A stretch of DNA of 38,256 bases from an uncultured Verrucomicrobiota bacterium. Lineage in GTDB: Bacteria > Verrucomicrobiota > Verrucomicrobiia > Palsa-1439. Position 1 is the first letter of the stretch; each line of letters opens with the position of its first letter. The stretch is from positions 1 through 38,256 of the forward strand of contig CAIKAP010000011.1 in the NCBI GenBank assembly GCA_903825435.1. Reading direction: 5' to 3'. The notes under the pieces are model-generated. The model did no database searches and had not been told where the DNA came from. It worked only from the letters and a program-made list of their open reading frames with translations. Below are positions 27,301-35,681 of the stretch, piece by piece. The translations under genes and the position numbers were made by a program.

Positions 27301-29067
27301 CCCGGTGGCGGTAAGAAATACAGTACCAGGGACCGGGTTCACGCCATCGGGGTTGCCTTCTTGAGGCTCGGCTGGTTTCCCCGCCTCACTCTTCCCGACC
27401 AGCCTCTTGCGTTTAACAGAAGCCCCCTGCGCCGCGCCCGCGGGAGGAGGGACCGCGGGTGGCGTTGCGGCGACAGGGGGCGGGGTGGAAATCGGTTTGT
27501 CGGCTGGCTTGGCCTGCTCCTGCTTCATCTCCCAGAACCGTGCGCTATGCAGCGGCGCACTCTCGCCCATCATCTCGGCGGCCTTCTCCCGGTCCACAAC
27601 TACACCGCCAGCCGTCTCAAACTTGCGAAACTTCTCGTTGGCCACGTCGTCCGCCGGGATCTTCGCGCCAGCCTTGTTCGCGTCTCGGATGATGTCGGCA
27701 TGCTCGTCGCTCTCCAGCCCGTAGTACTTCTTGCCATCAAACTCGACCACGGGTCGCACAACGGTGTCGCCGGGTGCCGTTTCCGCCTTCACTGGCTCAC
27801 CACGCGCCTCGCCAGCGGGCTTTTGCGGTTCCGGCGGCACGACGGCGGCGGGTTCGGTAACGGGCGGTTCCGGCGGCTTCTGTGTCGTCTTCTTGACGGT
27901 CTTAGGAACGGCCACGGGTTCAACCGCTGGCTGCGTCTCTGCTTGCGCCAGCACGGTATGCACGTCCGCTGGGTTCGCCAGCACATCCGCCGGGGTCTTG
28001 GCATCCTGCAACGCCTTCGCGGCCCGCGGCAGCAACGGCATGCGCCCGAAAACGCCCACGATGGCGTTCATCACCATGAACGTGGGCCAGTCCTTCCCGG
28101 CCTGCCTGGCGATCTCGCGCGGGTTCAGCGGTGCGCCGTTGACAAAATGATCCCAAAGAGCGTTGTTGACTGCCAGAATCGCGGCATCCGTCGGCGCCCT
28201 CCACCCAAGCGAGCCCAAGATGCTCTTGGCGTGCGGAACGAATGCCAGCGGGGCCATGGTCACGCCGCCCTGGATGGCGGCTTTTGTGGTGGAGTACAGC
28301 GTCGCGTCTGGATTTTGGGCCTCGGCGCCGCCGGTCATCACCGCGCCGGCTACGCCGGTCTCCAGCAATGCGCCGCCAACCCGTGCTCCTCCGGCCGCTT
28401 TGTCGTAAACCTGCTTGGCCTCGGCCGCCGTTTTTCCGGCTTTTATCGCTTCTTCAGACAGTTTCGCGGCTCGCACCAGCCCCGGAATGGAGCGTGCCGC
28501 TCCGCTTCCGGTAAACATGGAGGCAGTTCCGCCGGCCATCTCGCCAGCAGCGGTTGTCAATGGTCGCGCTGCTGCGTTCGCCTCGTTCTGGGCGTTGTAC
28601 GCGGCGATATGCTCGGGCGTGAACAACATCGACGCCAGCCACTTGTTGACCTTCCCACCCTGCGACTCGGCCGCTATGCCGCCGGCGATGGCGCCGGCCG
28701 GTATCGTAACCGGTTCCGCTCCGACCACCAGTGCGCCGGCGGCGCCACCCACCACGCCGCCGACAAGCCCCATGACGCCGGGAATGATCTTCGGAACAGC
28801 CGCACGGGCGAAGGACGCTACCGTGCCTTCCGGTTTCAGTCCGGACGGTTGATCGACAGCCTGCGGCGTATCCTCTGCCGCGGCCGATGGTTCGGCGAGA
28901 GCGTCTTGCGTGAAGTCGTATGCACCATCGGACACCGACACGCGCTTCGCGATCGGCTTTCTCGGTGTCTGGTTCGCAATGGGGTTTGGAGAAACGGGAG
29001 GCGGTATGGTCGAACCATGAACCGCTGCGTCGCCTTCGCCCGTGAAGTCGTAGATTCCATCCGGCAT
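21304..29067 (-). CDS. Giant polyvalent phage protein (2587 aa): glycine-rich membrane-like N-terminus, MutS domain I-like, ART-like, HExxH metallopeptidase-like regions
   Basis: Single ORF; [48 protein letters not shown] (MutS-I); [18 protein letters not shown]...[17 protein letters not shown] (ART-PolyVal-like); [12 protein letters not shown]...[13 protein letters not shown] (gluzincin-like). Confidence 0.85.
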   Translation of the reverse strand: [2587 protein letters not shown]

Positions 29068-29077
29068 GGCACAACTC

Positions 29078-30598
29078 CTATTTGCCGGACGCGATCAACG
29101 CCTTGACTTCGGGCGCGTTCACATCTCCCTTGAACTTCAACAGCGCATTGCGCAGTGCGACCAGCTTTTCTCCGGTCAGCTTCGGTGCCAGCATTCGCGC
29201 CTGCTCCTGGGCGATTGTGTTTGCCCGTAGGACGTAGTAGTCCTTGATGTTCGGGTCGAGGTTCTTGTCTGCGGCGGAGGCGTTCGCAATGTCGATCATT
29301 TGCGGCAGGGCTCCAAGCCCATCGCCCTTCTCGGCGCGGATCTCTGCTTCTTTGAACATGGCGTCTGATCTGCGCGCGGATTCGCTGGTTGCCTTGTCGA
29401 GGGCGGAGTCCTTCTTCATTTCCGCCTGAATTCGTCCACGCTCTTCGATCTCGGATCGCCGTTCGTCTCGCCGCGCTTCCTGCTCGGTTTGACGATATGT
29501 CCGCGCGGCGTCGCGCTCGGCTGTCGCTCCGGCGGTTCTCTCAGCCTCAACACCTCGGGCAGCCTTGCCCTGTGCTCCGATGAGAGACGTTTGCCTGGCA
29601 GTCTGGTCGTCTGCAATCTGCCGACCGGCTTCGACGTATCGGTTCCTCTCCTCGGCTGTTCCGACGGTTCCAGCATTCTGCCGCTGAACATCGAATGTTC
29701 CTCTGGAGCCAGGTGCGCCTTCTCGACGCATTCGGCTCAGAAGGTCCACCTCGTTCTGATCGGACCTCAGAACGCCGCCACCGCCAACACGGTCCAGAAG
29801 GTTTGCGCGGGCCTGACCTTCGAGAGGCTTCTGTCCCTGGATGCCACCAGCGCGGTTCAGCGGGTCGCTGATGACGACGCTGCGCCCGGTTGTGGCGTCA
29901 AACGACGCCTTGACGTTTGGCTTGTCGCCCATGTTGGCGATGTCCTTGCGGAACAGTTGTCCGGCGGCCGTGTCTGGTATCTGGCCTTGGTCAACGCGCT
30001 GCGAACTTACCCCGGCAGGAACAACATCCTGCACAATCCTGCTGGCAGGCTTTCCGGTTGCCGGGTCGATTTCGTTGATGGTTTCGGTGCGCGGCATGGT
30101 CATGGCACCGCGCGCCTGACGCAGGAAGATGGATGGTTGCGCTTTCGCAGCAGCCGCGGAAGGAGTCGGCGCGGTCTTCGGCGCGGTGGATGCGACCGGA
30201 GCTACCAAAGGAGGCGGCGGCGCGATGGAGGTCGCGGCGGGGACTGGTTGGACTGAAACAGGAGGCGGAATGTTACCAGTGGGAGCGGCCGGCAGAATCG
30301 ACTTCGAAGCGGCAGAAACAGGCGTCGCGCGCGATGGCGTGAAATTCTGCTTTGCTTGGTCGATGGATTCTCTGATAAACCTGTGTATTCCGGACTCCAT
30401 TATCGGCGTGATTGTGTCTTTCGTGTTTCCCTCAAGAGTCGAAGCCGCCTCGGTGAAATCACGCGGGCGAAGCAACGGAGGAGCAAGGGGATTGGTTTTT
30501 TCGGTAGTTTCATCCCTTGTCACATCGTCCATTACGGGATTCAACAGCGAAATCGGCAACCGGATTCTGGGGTTTGCGAAGACAACATTATCAGACAT
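29078..30598 (-). CDS. Putative internal virion/structural protein, Pro/Ala-rich then coiled coil
   Basis: Start MSDNVVFANPRIRLP at 30598 with RBS AAGGAG. Confidence 0.65.
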   Translation of the reverse strand: MSDNVVFANPRIRLPISLLNPVMDDVTRDETTEKTNPLAPPLLRPRDFTEAASTLEGNTKDTITPIMESGIHRFIRESIDQAKQNFTPSRATPVSAASKSILPAAPTGNIPPPVSVQPVPAATSIAPPPPLVAPVASTAPKTAPTPSAAAAKAQPSIFLRQARGAMTMPRTETINEIDPATGKPASRIVQDVVPAGVSSQRVDQGQIPDTAAGQLFRKDIANMGDKPNVKASFDATTGRSVVISDPLNRAGGIQGQKPLEGQARANLLDRVGGGGVLRSDQNEVDLLSRMRREGAPGSRGTFDVQRQNAGTVGTAEERNRYVEAGRQIADDQTARQTSLIGAQGKAARGVEAERTAGATAERDAARTYRQTEQEARRDERRSEIEERGRIQAEMKKDSALDKATSESARRSDAMFKEAEIRAEKGDGLGALPQMIDIANASAADKNLDPNIKDYYVLRANTIAQEQARMLAPKLTGEKLVALRNALLKFKGDVNAPEVKALIASGK

Positions 30599-30629
30599 GT
30601 CACTCTCCTTATCACCGCTCAATGCGATC

Positions 30630-30659
30630 AGTGTAGCACAGGGTGAGAGGTTAAGTCAA
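30630..30659 (-). promoter_or_regulatory. Candidate extended -10 promoter TTGACT-N18-TACACT (TGC before -10)
   Basis: Direct minus-strand reading upstream of the 30598 start. Confidence 0.55.
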
Positions 30660-30664
30660 ATCGG

Positions 30665-31216
30665 TCACGCGGACACCACAATACCCGTTATCCCGTCAGA
30701 CGTGCCTGTAGGACAGTTGTAGCTGAACGTGCCGTGCTGTGCGTACGTGCCAATCGGCCCCGAGGGATTGGTCAGCGTCCAGCAACTCAACAACTCCCAT
30801 GTGCCGCTGTGTGGTGGTCTTACTATTACCCAAGCCACTTGCACGAAATAAACGCCGGCGCCATTGCGGTAGAGCGAGATTCCCCGCGCGTCCCACTGGT
30901 CGCCAAACCCGTATCCGTGCGAGTACAGAGACTTTTGGAATGGAATTGCGGTTGCCCCATTGTATACGCTCGCTGCGGTCGTGTCGTATCCCAGGGTGTA
31001 CGCGCCTGAAAAATTCCACCCGCCGACCTGCACCCCGAACTTACCCGCCAGCGTCACCGTGAGCGATGCTGGATGGCAGCGCACAATGTCCTTGCCGTCC
31101 CCGCGAAACAGAAGATTGTTTGTTCCCGCGTGGTAATGGTAATGCGCACCGTCCCCGGCAGATATGCCGCCTTGGAAGCCGTAGTGCTCGCAATCTCTTC
31201 CAATGTCATTGTCCAT
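30665..31216 (-). CDS. Putative structural/tail-associated protein
   Basis: 183-aa ORF abutting the upstream gene. Confidence 0.6.
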   Translation of the reverse strand: MDNDIGRDCEHYGFQGGISAGDGAHYHYHAGTNNLLFRGDGKDIVRCHPASLTVTLAGKFGVQVGGWNFSGAYTLGYDTTAASVYNGATAIPFQKSLYSHGYGFGDQWDARGISLYRNGAGVYFVQVAWVIVRPPHSGTWELLSCWTLTNPSGPIGTYAQHGTFSYNCPTGTSDGITGIVVSA

Positions 31217-32376
31217 TAGATTTCCACAAGACTGTTGACGTCGACGCGGGTTTCTGCGCCGACTTTATAGAGCCTTCCTTTTGCTGTAAAAATGAAGTCG
31301 CGCCGATAGAAGTAAAGAACGTGATCTCTGGACGGGGTGTAAACCACACCTGTAACCACACTGATCTTTATCCCGTTTGTCCCGTCGCACGTTGCTCCAG
31401 CGTCTCCAAGCGCAGCATCCCCCGCGTCGTGCGGTCCAAGCGTAACAACCGCCGTGCTTGGATCTGTAGGGGTGATGTCTCCGCCGGTCTGCTGCTTCAT
31501 CATCTGCGCGACGCCGCCGACGTTCACCAGCATGGGCTTGGCCGGGTCATTGTCGACCGGCGTCATGTTCCAGTTGTTAATCTGCAACACGCCAGGCTTT
31601 CCCGAGTACGTCACAATCGACTGGCTGACAACCGGAGTCAGCGCAGGGTCAGGGTCCGCATCTCCCATGGTCGCGGTCTGCGCGCGCTGTCCGGCGTCGA
31701 TCTGCGATGGAACCATGTTCACGTCTGTCGGAGTTCCGCTAATCTTCACCGACGCCGTGTCAATCTGGGCAATCTTCCACTGCAACCCGAACCTTGCCCC
31801 GATTCCGGCTCCACCGACTGGCGGAGAGATTGTTGTCGGCTGTGATCCAAAGAACTTCATTCCGACGTGGTTGTCCACCGTTGGCGACACCGGCCATTCA
31901 CCTGGAGACGTTCCACCCTGATCCGGAACGGCACATATCCAAATCGCCGTGACCTGCGCGGATGGCGTTCCCAGCACGTTCTTGATCGTCCACCACGGCC
32001 CGTTGTCCACACACGCAAGCTCGCCCGGTGCGATTGGCACAACAAGCCCATTTTGCGTAACAAACGACAACTGCCCAACCGTGTTATCTCCGCCCCCGCT
32101 GCTGCCTGGGATACAGATGTCGAAAGACGTGTTCGCCCCGCCGGACGCTGGCTTACGGAAGCGGATCAACTGCGGGACGCGCGTGTCAGTCTTGTCGAAC
32201 TGCACTTTTGAGTCCGAAGGCCGCGGTCGGTTCTGCGCGCCGACGAACGCCTCTCCGGAAAGAATGTCGGACAACCCATCCGCGGACTGAGAAAACCGCA
32301 TGAGATCGAGAACGGTTTCGCGCACCGCCTCGCGGAATCCCGGCAGAGACGTGATGTCCTTGAATTGGTCGTCCAT
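31216..32376 (-). CDS. Putative structural protein
   Basis: Start MDDQFKDITSLPGFREAV at 32376; long uninterrupted ORF in the virion cluster. Confidence 0.65.
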   Translation of the reverse strand: MDDQFKDITSLPGFREAVRETVLDLMRFSQSADGLSDILSGEAFVGAQNRPRPSDSKVQFDKTDTRVPQLIRFRKPASGGANTSFDICIPGSSGGGDNTVGQLSFVTQNGLVVPIAPGELACVDNGPWWTIKNVLGTPSAQVTAIWICAVPDQGGTSPGEWPVSPTVDNHVGMKFFGSQPTTISPPVGGAGIGARFGLQWKIAQIDTASVKISGTPTDVNMVPSQIDAGQRAQTATMGDADPDPALTPVVSQSIVTYSGKPGVLQINNWNMTPVDNDPAKPMLVNVGGVAQMMKQQTGGDITPTDPSTAVVTLGPHDAGDAALGDAGATCDGTNGIKISVVTGVVYTPSRDHVLYFYRRDFIFTAKGRLYKVGAETRVDVNSLVEI

Positions 32377-32383
32377 ATTGTGC

Positions 32384-33850
32384 CTATGTGGCGTCTGCTT
32401 TTGAATCCGCCTCGGTGACAAATGTTCCGCGTGAGCTCACGTCGTAGTCTCCCGTGATATCGCTGGTCATTAGCTCGGCCTTCACCACGCGCTTGAATGT
32501 GTACTTGTCACCGCCCATCGGGTTGAAGTGGCTCCATGATTGGAGCGGCGGATAACCAACATAGGTTGAAATCGCAGTAGGCGTTGCGGCGTTGTCGTTT
32601 GTTCCGGTGTAGTAGTCGGTGAGTCCATCTGCTGTCCCTTTTCCAAACACCTCGCGCAGCGTCAGTTTCCAAACCTCCTTGATATACCGTCCGCCATGAT
32701 CCCATCGGTACACGTCCACCAAGGAGTTGTAGAACCCCTTATTGTAGTATGCAGAATATGTCGTCGGCTCTCCCGGTCGGATGTGGCATGAGCCGTCGTA
32801 CAGGTTGAACTCGTTTCGGCGTGACTGAAACCCATTGCGGCAGGTCGCCGGGAGGGACACACTCTTGAGTTGCGTCCATCGGTAGGTTTGATTCCAAAAC
32901 TCCTGAATTGTGTAGGCACCGTCTCGGTCAGATACGCCCCAACCGCGTTCGCTTGGTTTCGCGGTCCGTTTGACGACCGTGATATTCCACATGCCGTCGA
33001 ACTCAGCCCCGACAATCTGGTAGATAACCGCGTGAATGGTCTGCTGGTCTCCGTTGTTCAGGTCGATTGTCGGGGTGTCAACGGCGTCAATGTTCACTGG
33101 ATGGAACGGCGCATCCGGGTAGTCGGCAATGTGCTTGTAGAACTGATGCACAACCGTCTGGTTCCAGCCATCTTCCATCGTAATTTCGCCGGCAGTCAAA
33201 CCGCTGGCGTCAACGAGCATGGCAAATACCACACTGCTGCCGTCATCCTGTTCCTCGTTCCGAACGCCACGAATCTTCCATGTGCCTGGAATCTTGGTCT
33301 GAATTCCGAATGTCGGGTTCTCCAGAACGGGAACGGACGACAGCGCCGCGCAGAATTCCTTGATGGTTGTCGGAGCCACACCCGGAATCGTCAGGATGTA
33401 GTAGCGGTTTTCGCCTGCCTTTGCCCGATTGTCCTGATCGTACTCGAACATTTTTACGACACGCGCCTGTGAGAAGATTCCAGACCAGTCGTTTGCGTCC
33501 TTTGATTTCGGGTAATCGTTCGGCGTTCCCGGCGGTTGCAGGAATCCAAGCCTCAATTCCTCGTAAATTCCCGGCTTCTCCTGCGGACCGTTTTTGCGAA
33601 GACTAGAAACATGCCAGCGGCCGGCAAGCCGGAACGTGTTGTCCGCGGCCGCGCGACGGTCACAGGACGGGTTGTCGATATAAAGCCTGGTCGCCCACAT
33701 TTCCTGAATCACGGCGTCGAGTTCGCCAATGGGAAGCGAAGACTCAAACAGGCGCAACGCGGTTCCGAAGTTCACGACAGCCTGACGCGCGTCCGTCACC
33801 AGAACGGCGTTGACCTCTTCGTAAACGTTTTTATACTTGCTGGATGCCAT
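32384..33850 (-). CDS. Putative structural/tail protein
   Basis: 488-aa ORF MASSKYKNVYEEVNAVLVTDARQ... Confidence 0.7.
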   Translation of the reverse strand: MASSKYKNVYEEVNAVLVTDARQAVVNFGTALRLFESSLPIGELDAVIQEMWATRLYIDNPSCDRRAAADNTFRLAGRWHVSSLRKNGPQEKPGIYEELRLGFLQPPGTPNDYPKSKDANDWSGIFSQARVVKMFEYDQDNRAKAGENRYYILTIPGVAPTTIKEFCAALSSVPVLENPTFGIQTKIPGTWKIRGVRNEEQDDGSSVVFAMLVDASGLTAGEITMEDGWNQTVVHQFYKHIADYPDAPFHPVNIDAVDTPTIDLNNGDQQTIHAVIYQIVGAEFDGMWNITVVKRTAKPSERGWGVSDRDGAYTIQEFWNQTYRWTQLKSVSLPATCRNGFQSRRNEFNLYDGSCHIRPGEPTTYSAYYNKGFYNSLVDVYRWDHGGRYIKEVWKLTLREVFGKGTADGLTDYYTGTNDNAATPTAISTYVGYPPLQSWSHFNPMGGDKYTFKRVVKAELMTSDITGDYDVSSRGTFVTEADSKADAT

Positions 33851-33856
33851 GAGGTG

Positions 33857-34237
33857 TTACCCCTGCGAGGAAGATGCTCCGAGAACTCCGAGAGACGAAA
33901 GAAATGTCTGGTAGTGGTTTGCCGCGTCGGCCGCCTCGGTCGAGTTCTTCGGGAACGATGCCGAGTACCTGAACTTGATGTACGACTCCAGTCCGATGTG
34001 ATACGGAAGAAGTTGCGCTGGAAGGTCAAATGCGTTCGGATCGTTGTTGTCAGGGTCAATCGTAAACGGAGTCGGCAGAATGGTGTCGTTGGCGTTGATT
34101 CGCAACGCACCATCATAGGCGAACGCCTCGGTTAGCGAGTCGAACGCCCACCGAAGCCAATCGGCTGGTTTGAATCGCGGGTCTGATCCGGCGGCGGATT
34201 CCTGCTGCGCGACGTCGATCATGTCCTGAAAGGTCAT
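33857..34237 (-). CDS. Putative head-tail adaptor-like or structural protein
   Basis: 126-aa ORF in the virion cluster, family not recognised with certainty. Confidence 0.55.
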   Translation of the reverse strand: MTFQDMIDVAQQESAAGSDPRFKPADWLRWAFDSLTEAFAYDGALRINANDTILPTPFTIDPDNNDPNAFDLPAQLLPYHIGLESYIKFRYSASFPKNSTEAADAANHYQTFLSSLGVLGASSSQG

Positions 34238-34249
34238 TGAAATCTCCTG

Positions 34250-34615
34250 CTAATTGCTCGCCTGCGCCGTCGGGGTGTCGTTAGGCGCGCGGGGGTCTGC
34301 GCCGTAGCGCGTGTTGTTCGCGTCCACCTTGGATTCAATGCGCTGCAAAGTCGCATTGGTGTCTGCCTTGAACTCGGTGAACGTTGTTTGCAGGCAGTAC
34401 AGGGTTGCCGCCACCCCGCCCCATGATGCCGCGCCAATGGCGATGTACGCCCAGAGTTGCCGGGGGGTGATCTTGCACAAGGAGCAGTTGGCGGCGTCCT
34501 CGAATGCCACGTACCGTTTGTCGGCCATGAAGTCGCGGCGGTCGGCAAGGCCGTCTCGCACGTCGGCTACGTGGTCGCGGTGGTCAGTGGCGTGGTGGGT
34601 CGGATGCGGACTCAT
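34250..34615 (-). CDS. Small membrane protein with cytoplasmic His/Asp-rich N-terminus
   Basis: Predicted TM LWAYIAIGAASWGGVAATLYCL followed by a short coiled coil. Confidence 0.55.
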   Translation of the reverse strand: MSPHPTHHATDHRDHVADVRDGLADRRDFMADKRYVAFEDAANCSLCKITPRQLWAYIAIGAASWGGVAATLYCLQTTFTEFKADTNATLQRIESKVDANNTRYGADPRAPNDTPTAQASN

Positions 34616-35214
34616 GGCACGAGGGTTCCTTCCTGCGGGGGTTGTGCGGCCGGCATCGTTGTCGGCGTGGGTGTCTGGTCAAACAGGTATGTCACGTCGA
34701 ACGGTGGCGGCGGGTCGTTGGGAAACGGTCCTAGGTGCTTGTCCCAACAGGACGATCCGCCAGCAGCGACTCCTGCGTACATGGCTTCTCGGCGAATCCA
34801 TAGACGGCCCAGCTGCGCGTCGTTGAGGTCAGAGTACCCCTTGGCAGACACGGTGATAGCCTTGGCGCCCAGCAAAAGCATGTCGTTAGCGTCGTGCATG
34901 GTCTTGGGGACGTACTGCCACGTCGCGCCCAGGTCCTTGCTCTCCCACCAGCCGCGATTCTGGAAGGCAGAATCGTGCATGATGTACGGGATTGCGTACT
35001 CCAACGGTCCGACCTGCGACTGGAATTCAGCCGGGACGCTTCCAAAATCGGTAGTTCCGCTGCCCGCGCAGCGAATATAGGTTCCGTCGTCGAGGATCGT
35101 GGTTAGCGGGCGGGCCTCGTCCAGCCAGTACCGGAACCACGGAACCGGCACGCCGCCGCGCATTTCCGAGTAGAGGTACGCCAGAACAACCGAACCTTTG
35201 TACTCGCATGTCAC
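34612..35214 (-). CDS. DUF1353-like protein
   Basis: TDFGSVPAEFQ...YAIPYIMHDSAFQNR resembles the DUF1353 core (TDxxSVP...HD). Confidence 0.55.
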   Translation of the reverse strand: MTCEYKGSVVLAYLYSEMRGGVPVPWFRYWLDEARPLTTILDDGTYIRCAGSGTTDFGSVPAEFQSQVGPLEYAIPYIMHDSAFQNRGWWESKDLGATWQYVPKTMHDANDMLLLGAKAITVSAKGYSDLNDAQLGRLWIRREAMYAGVAAGGSSCWDKHLGPFPNDPPPPFDVTYLFDQTPTPTTMPAAQPPQEGTLVP

Positions 35215-35672
35215 GGCTGGCCCTCCCGCGGCGGCCTGGGCGGCTCGCTGGCGGGCCAGGCCTGCTGTGGCTTGGCATCGGCTGGCAGGATCTCGGCAAG
35301 CGTCGGCAGGCGCATTGGCGGGGTCGGAGCCTCGTCCTTGGCGTCTGCGGCGGCGATGATCGCGTCCTTATGCGCCAACTTTTGGTCAACGCGCCACTTC
35401 TGGTACAGACCCCAAACAAGTTGCCCGGCGCTCAGAACGACGCCAGCAGCCAGCATGATCCAGTCGGAGTTACTTGCGGCGCTCTGAAACAGGTGGCCAA
35501 CTGGACGGGCGGCAAGGGCCACTCCTGCGCCATGCAGCAGCCAGCGGATGCCGCACCCGATCATGGCCTTGGTGCGAGGATCGCCGAGGGCCTGCTCTAT
35601 CAGGTAGGCGACAAAGGACTGCGGGGATGACGTGTCCATTTTCGTTACCGCTTTGTCAATCAGATCGCCCAT
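35211..35672 (-). CDS. Holin-like/membrane protein
   Basis: Hydrophobic segments MIGCGIRWLLHGAGVALAA and WIMLAAGVVLSAGQLVWGLY. Confidence 0.45.
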   Translation of the reverse strand: MGDLIDKAVTKMDTSSPQSFVAYLIEQALGDPRTKAMIGCGIRWLLHGAGVALAARPVGHLFQSAASNSDWIMLAAGVVLSAGQLVWGLYQKWRVDQKLAHKDAIIAAADAKDEAPTPPMRLPTLAEILPADAKPQQAWPASEPPRPPREGQP

Positions 35673-35681
35673 GACACCCTC

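Noticed and set aside
27361-29106. 581-aa plus-strand ORF
   Set aside because: Antisense to the polyvalent gene; Arg/Gly-rich composition typical of a GC-driven shadow frame.
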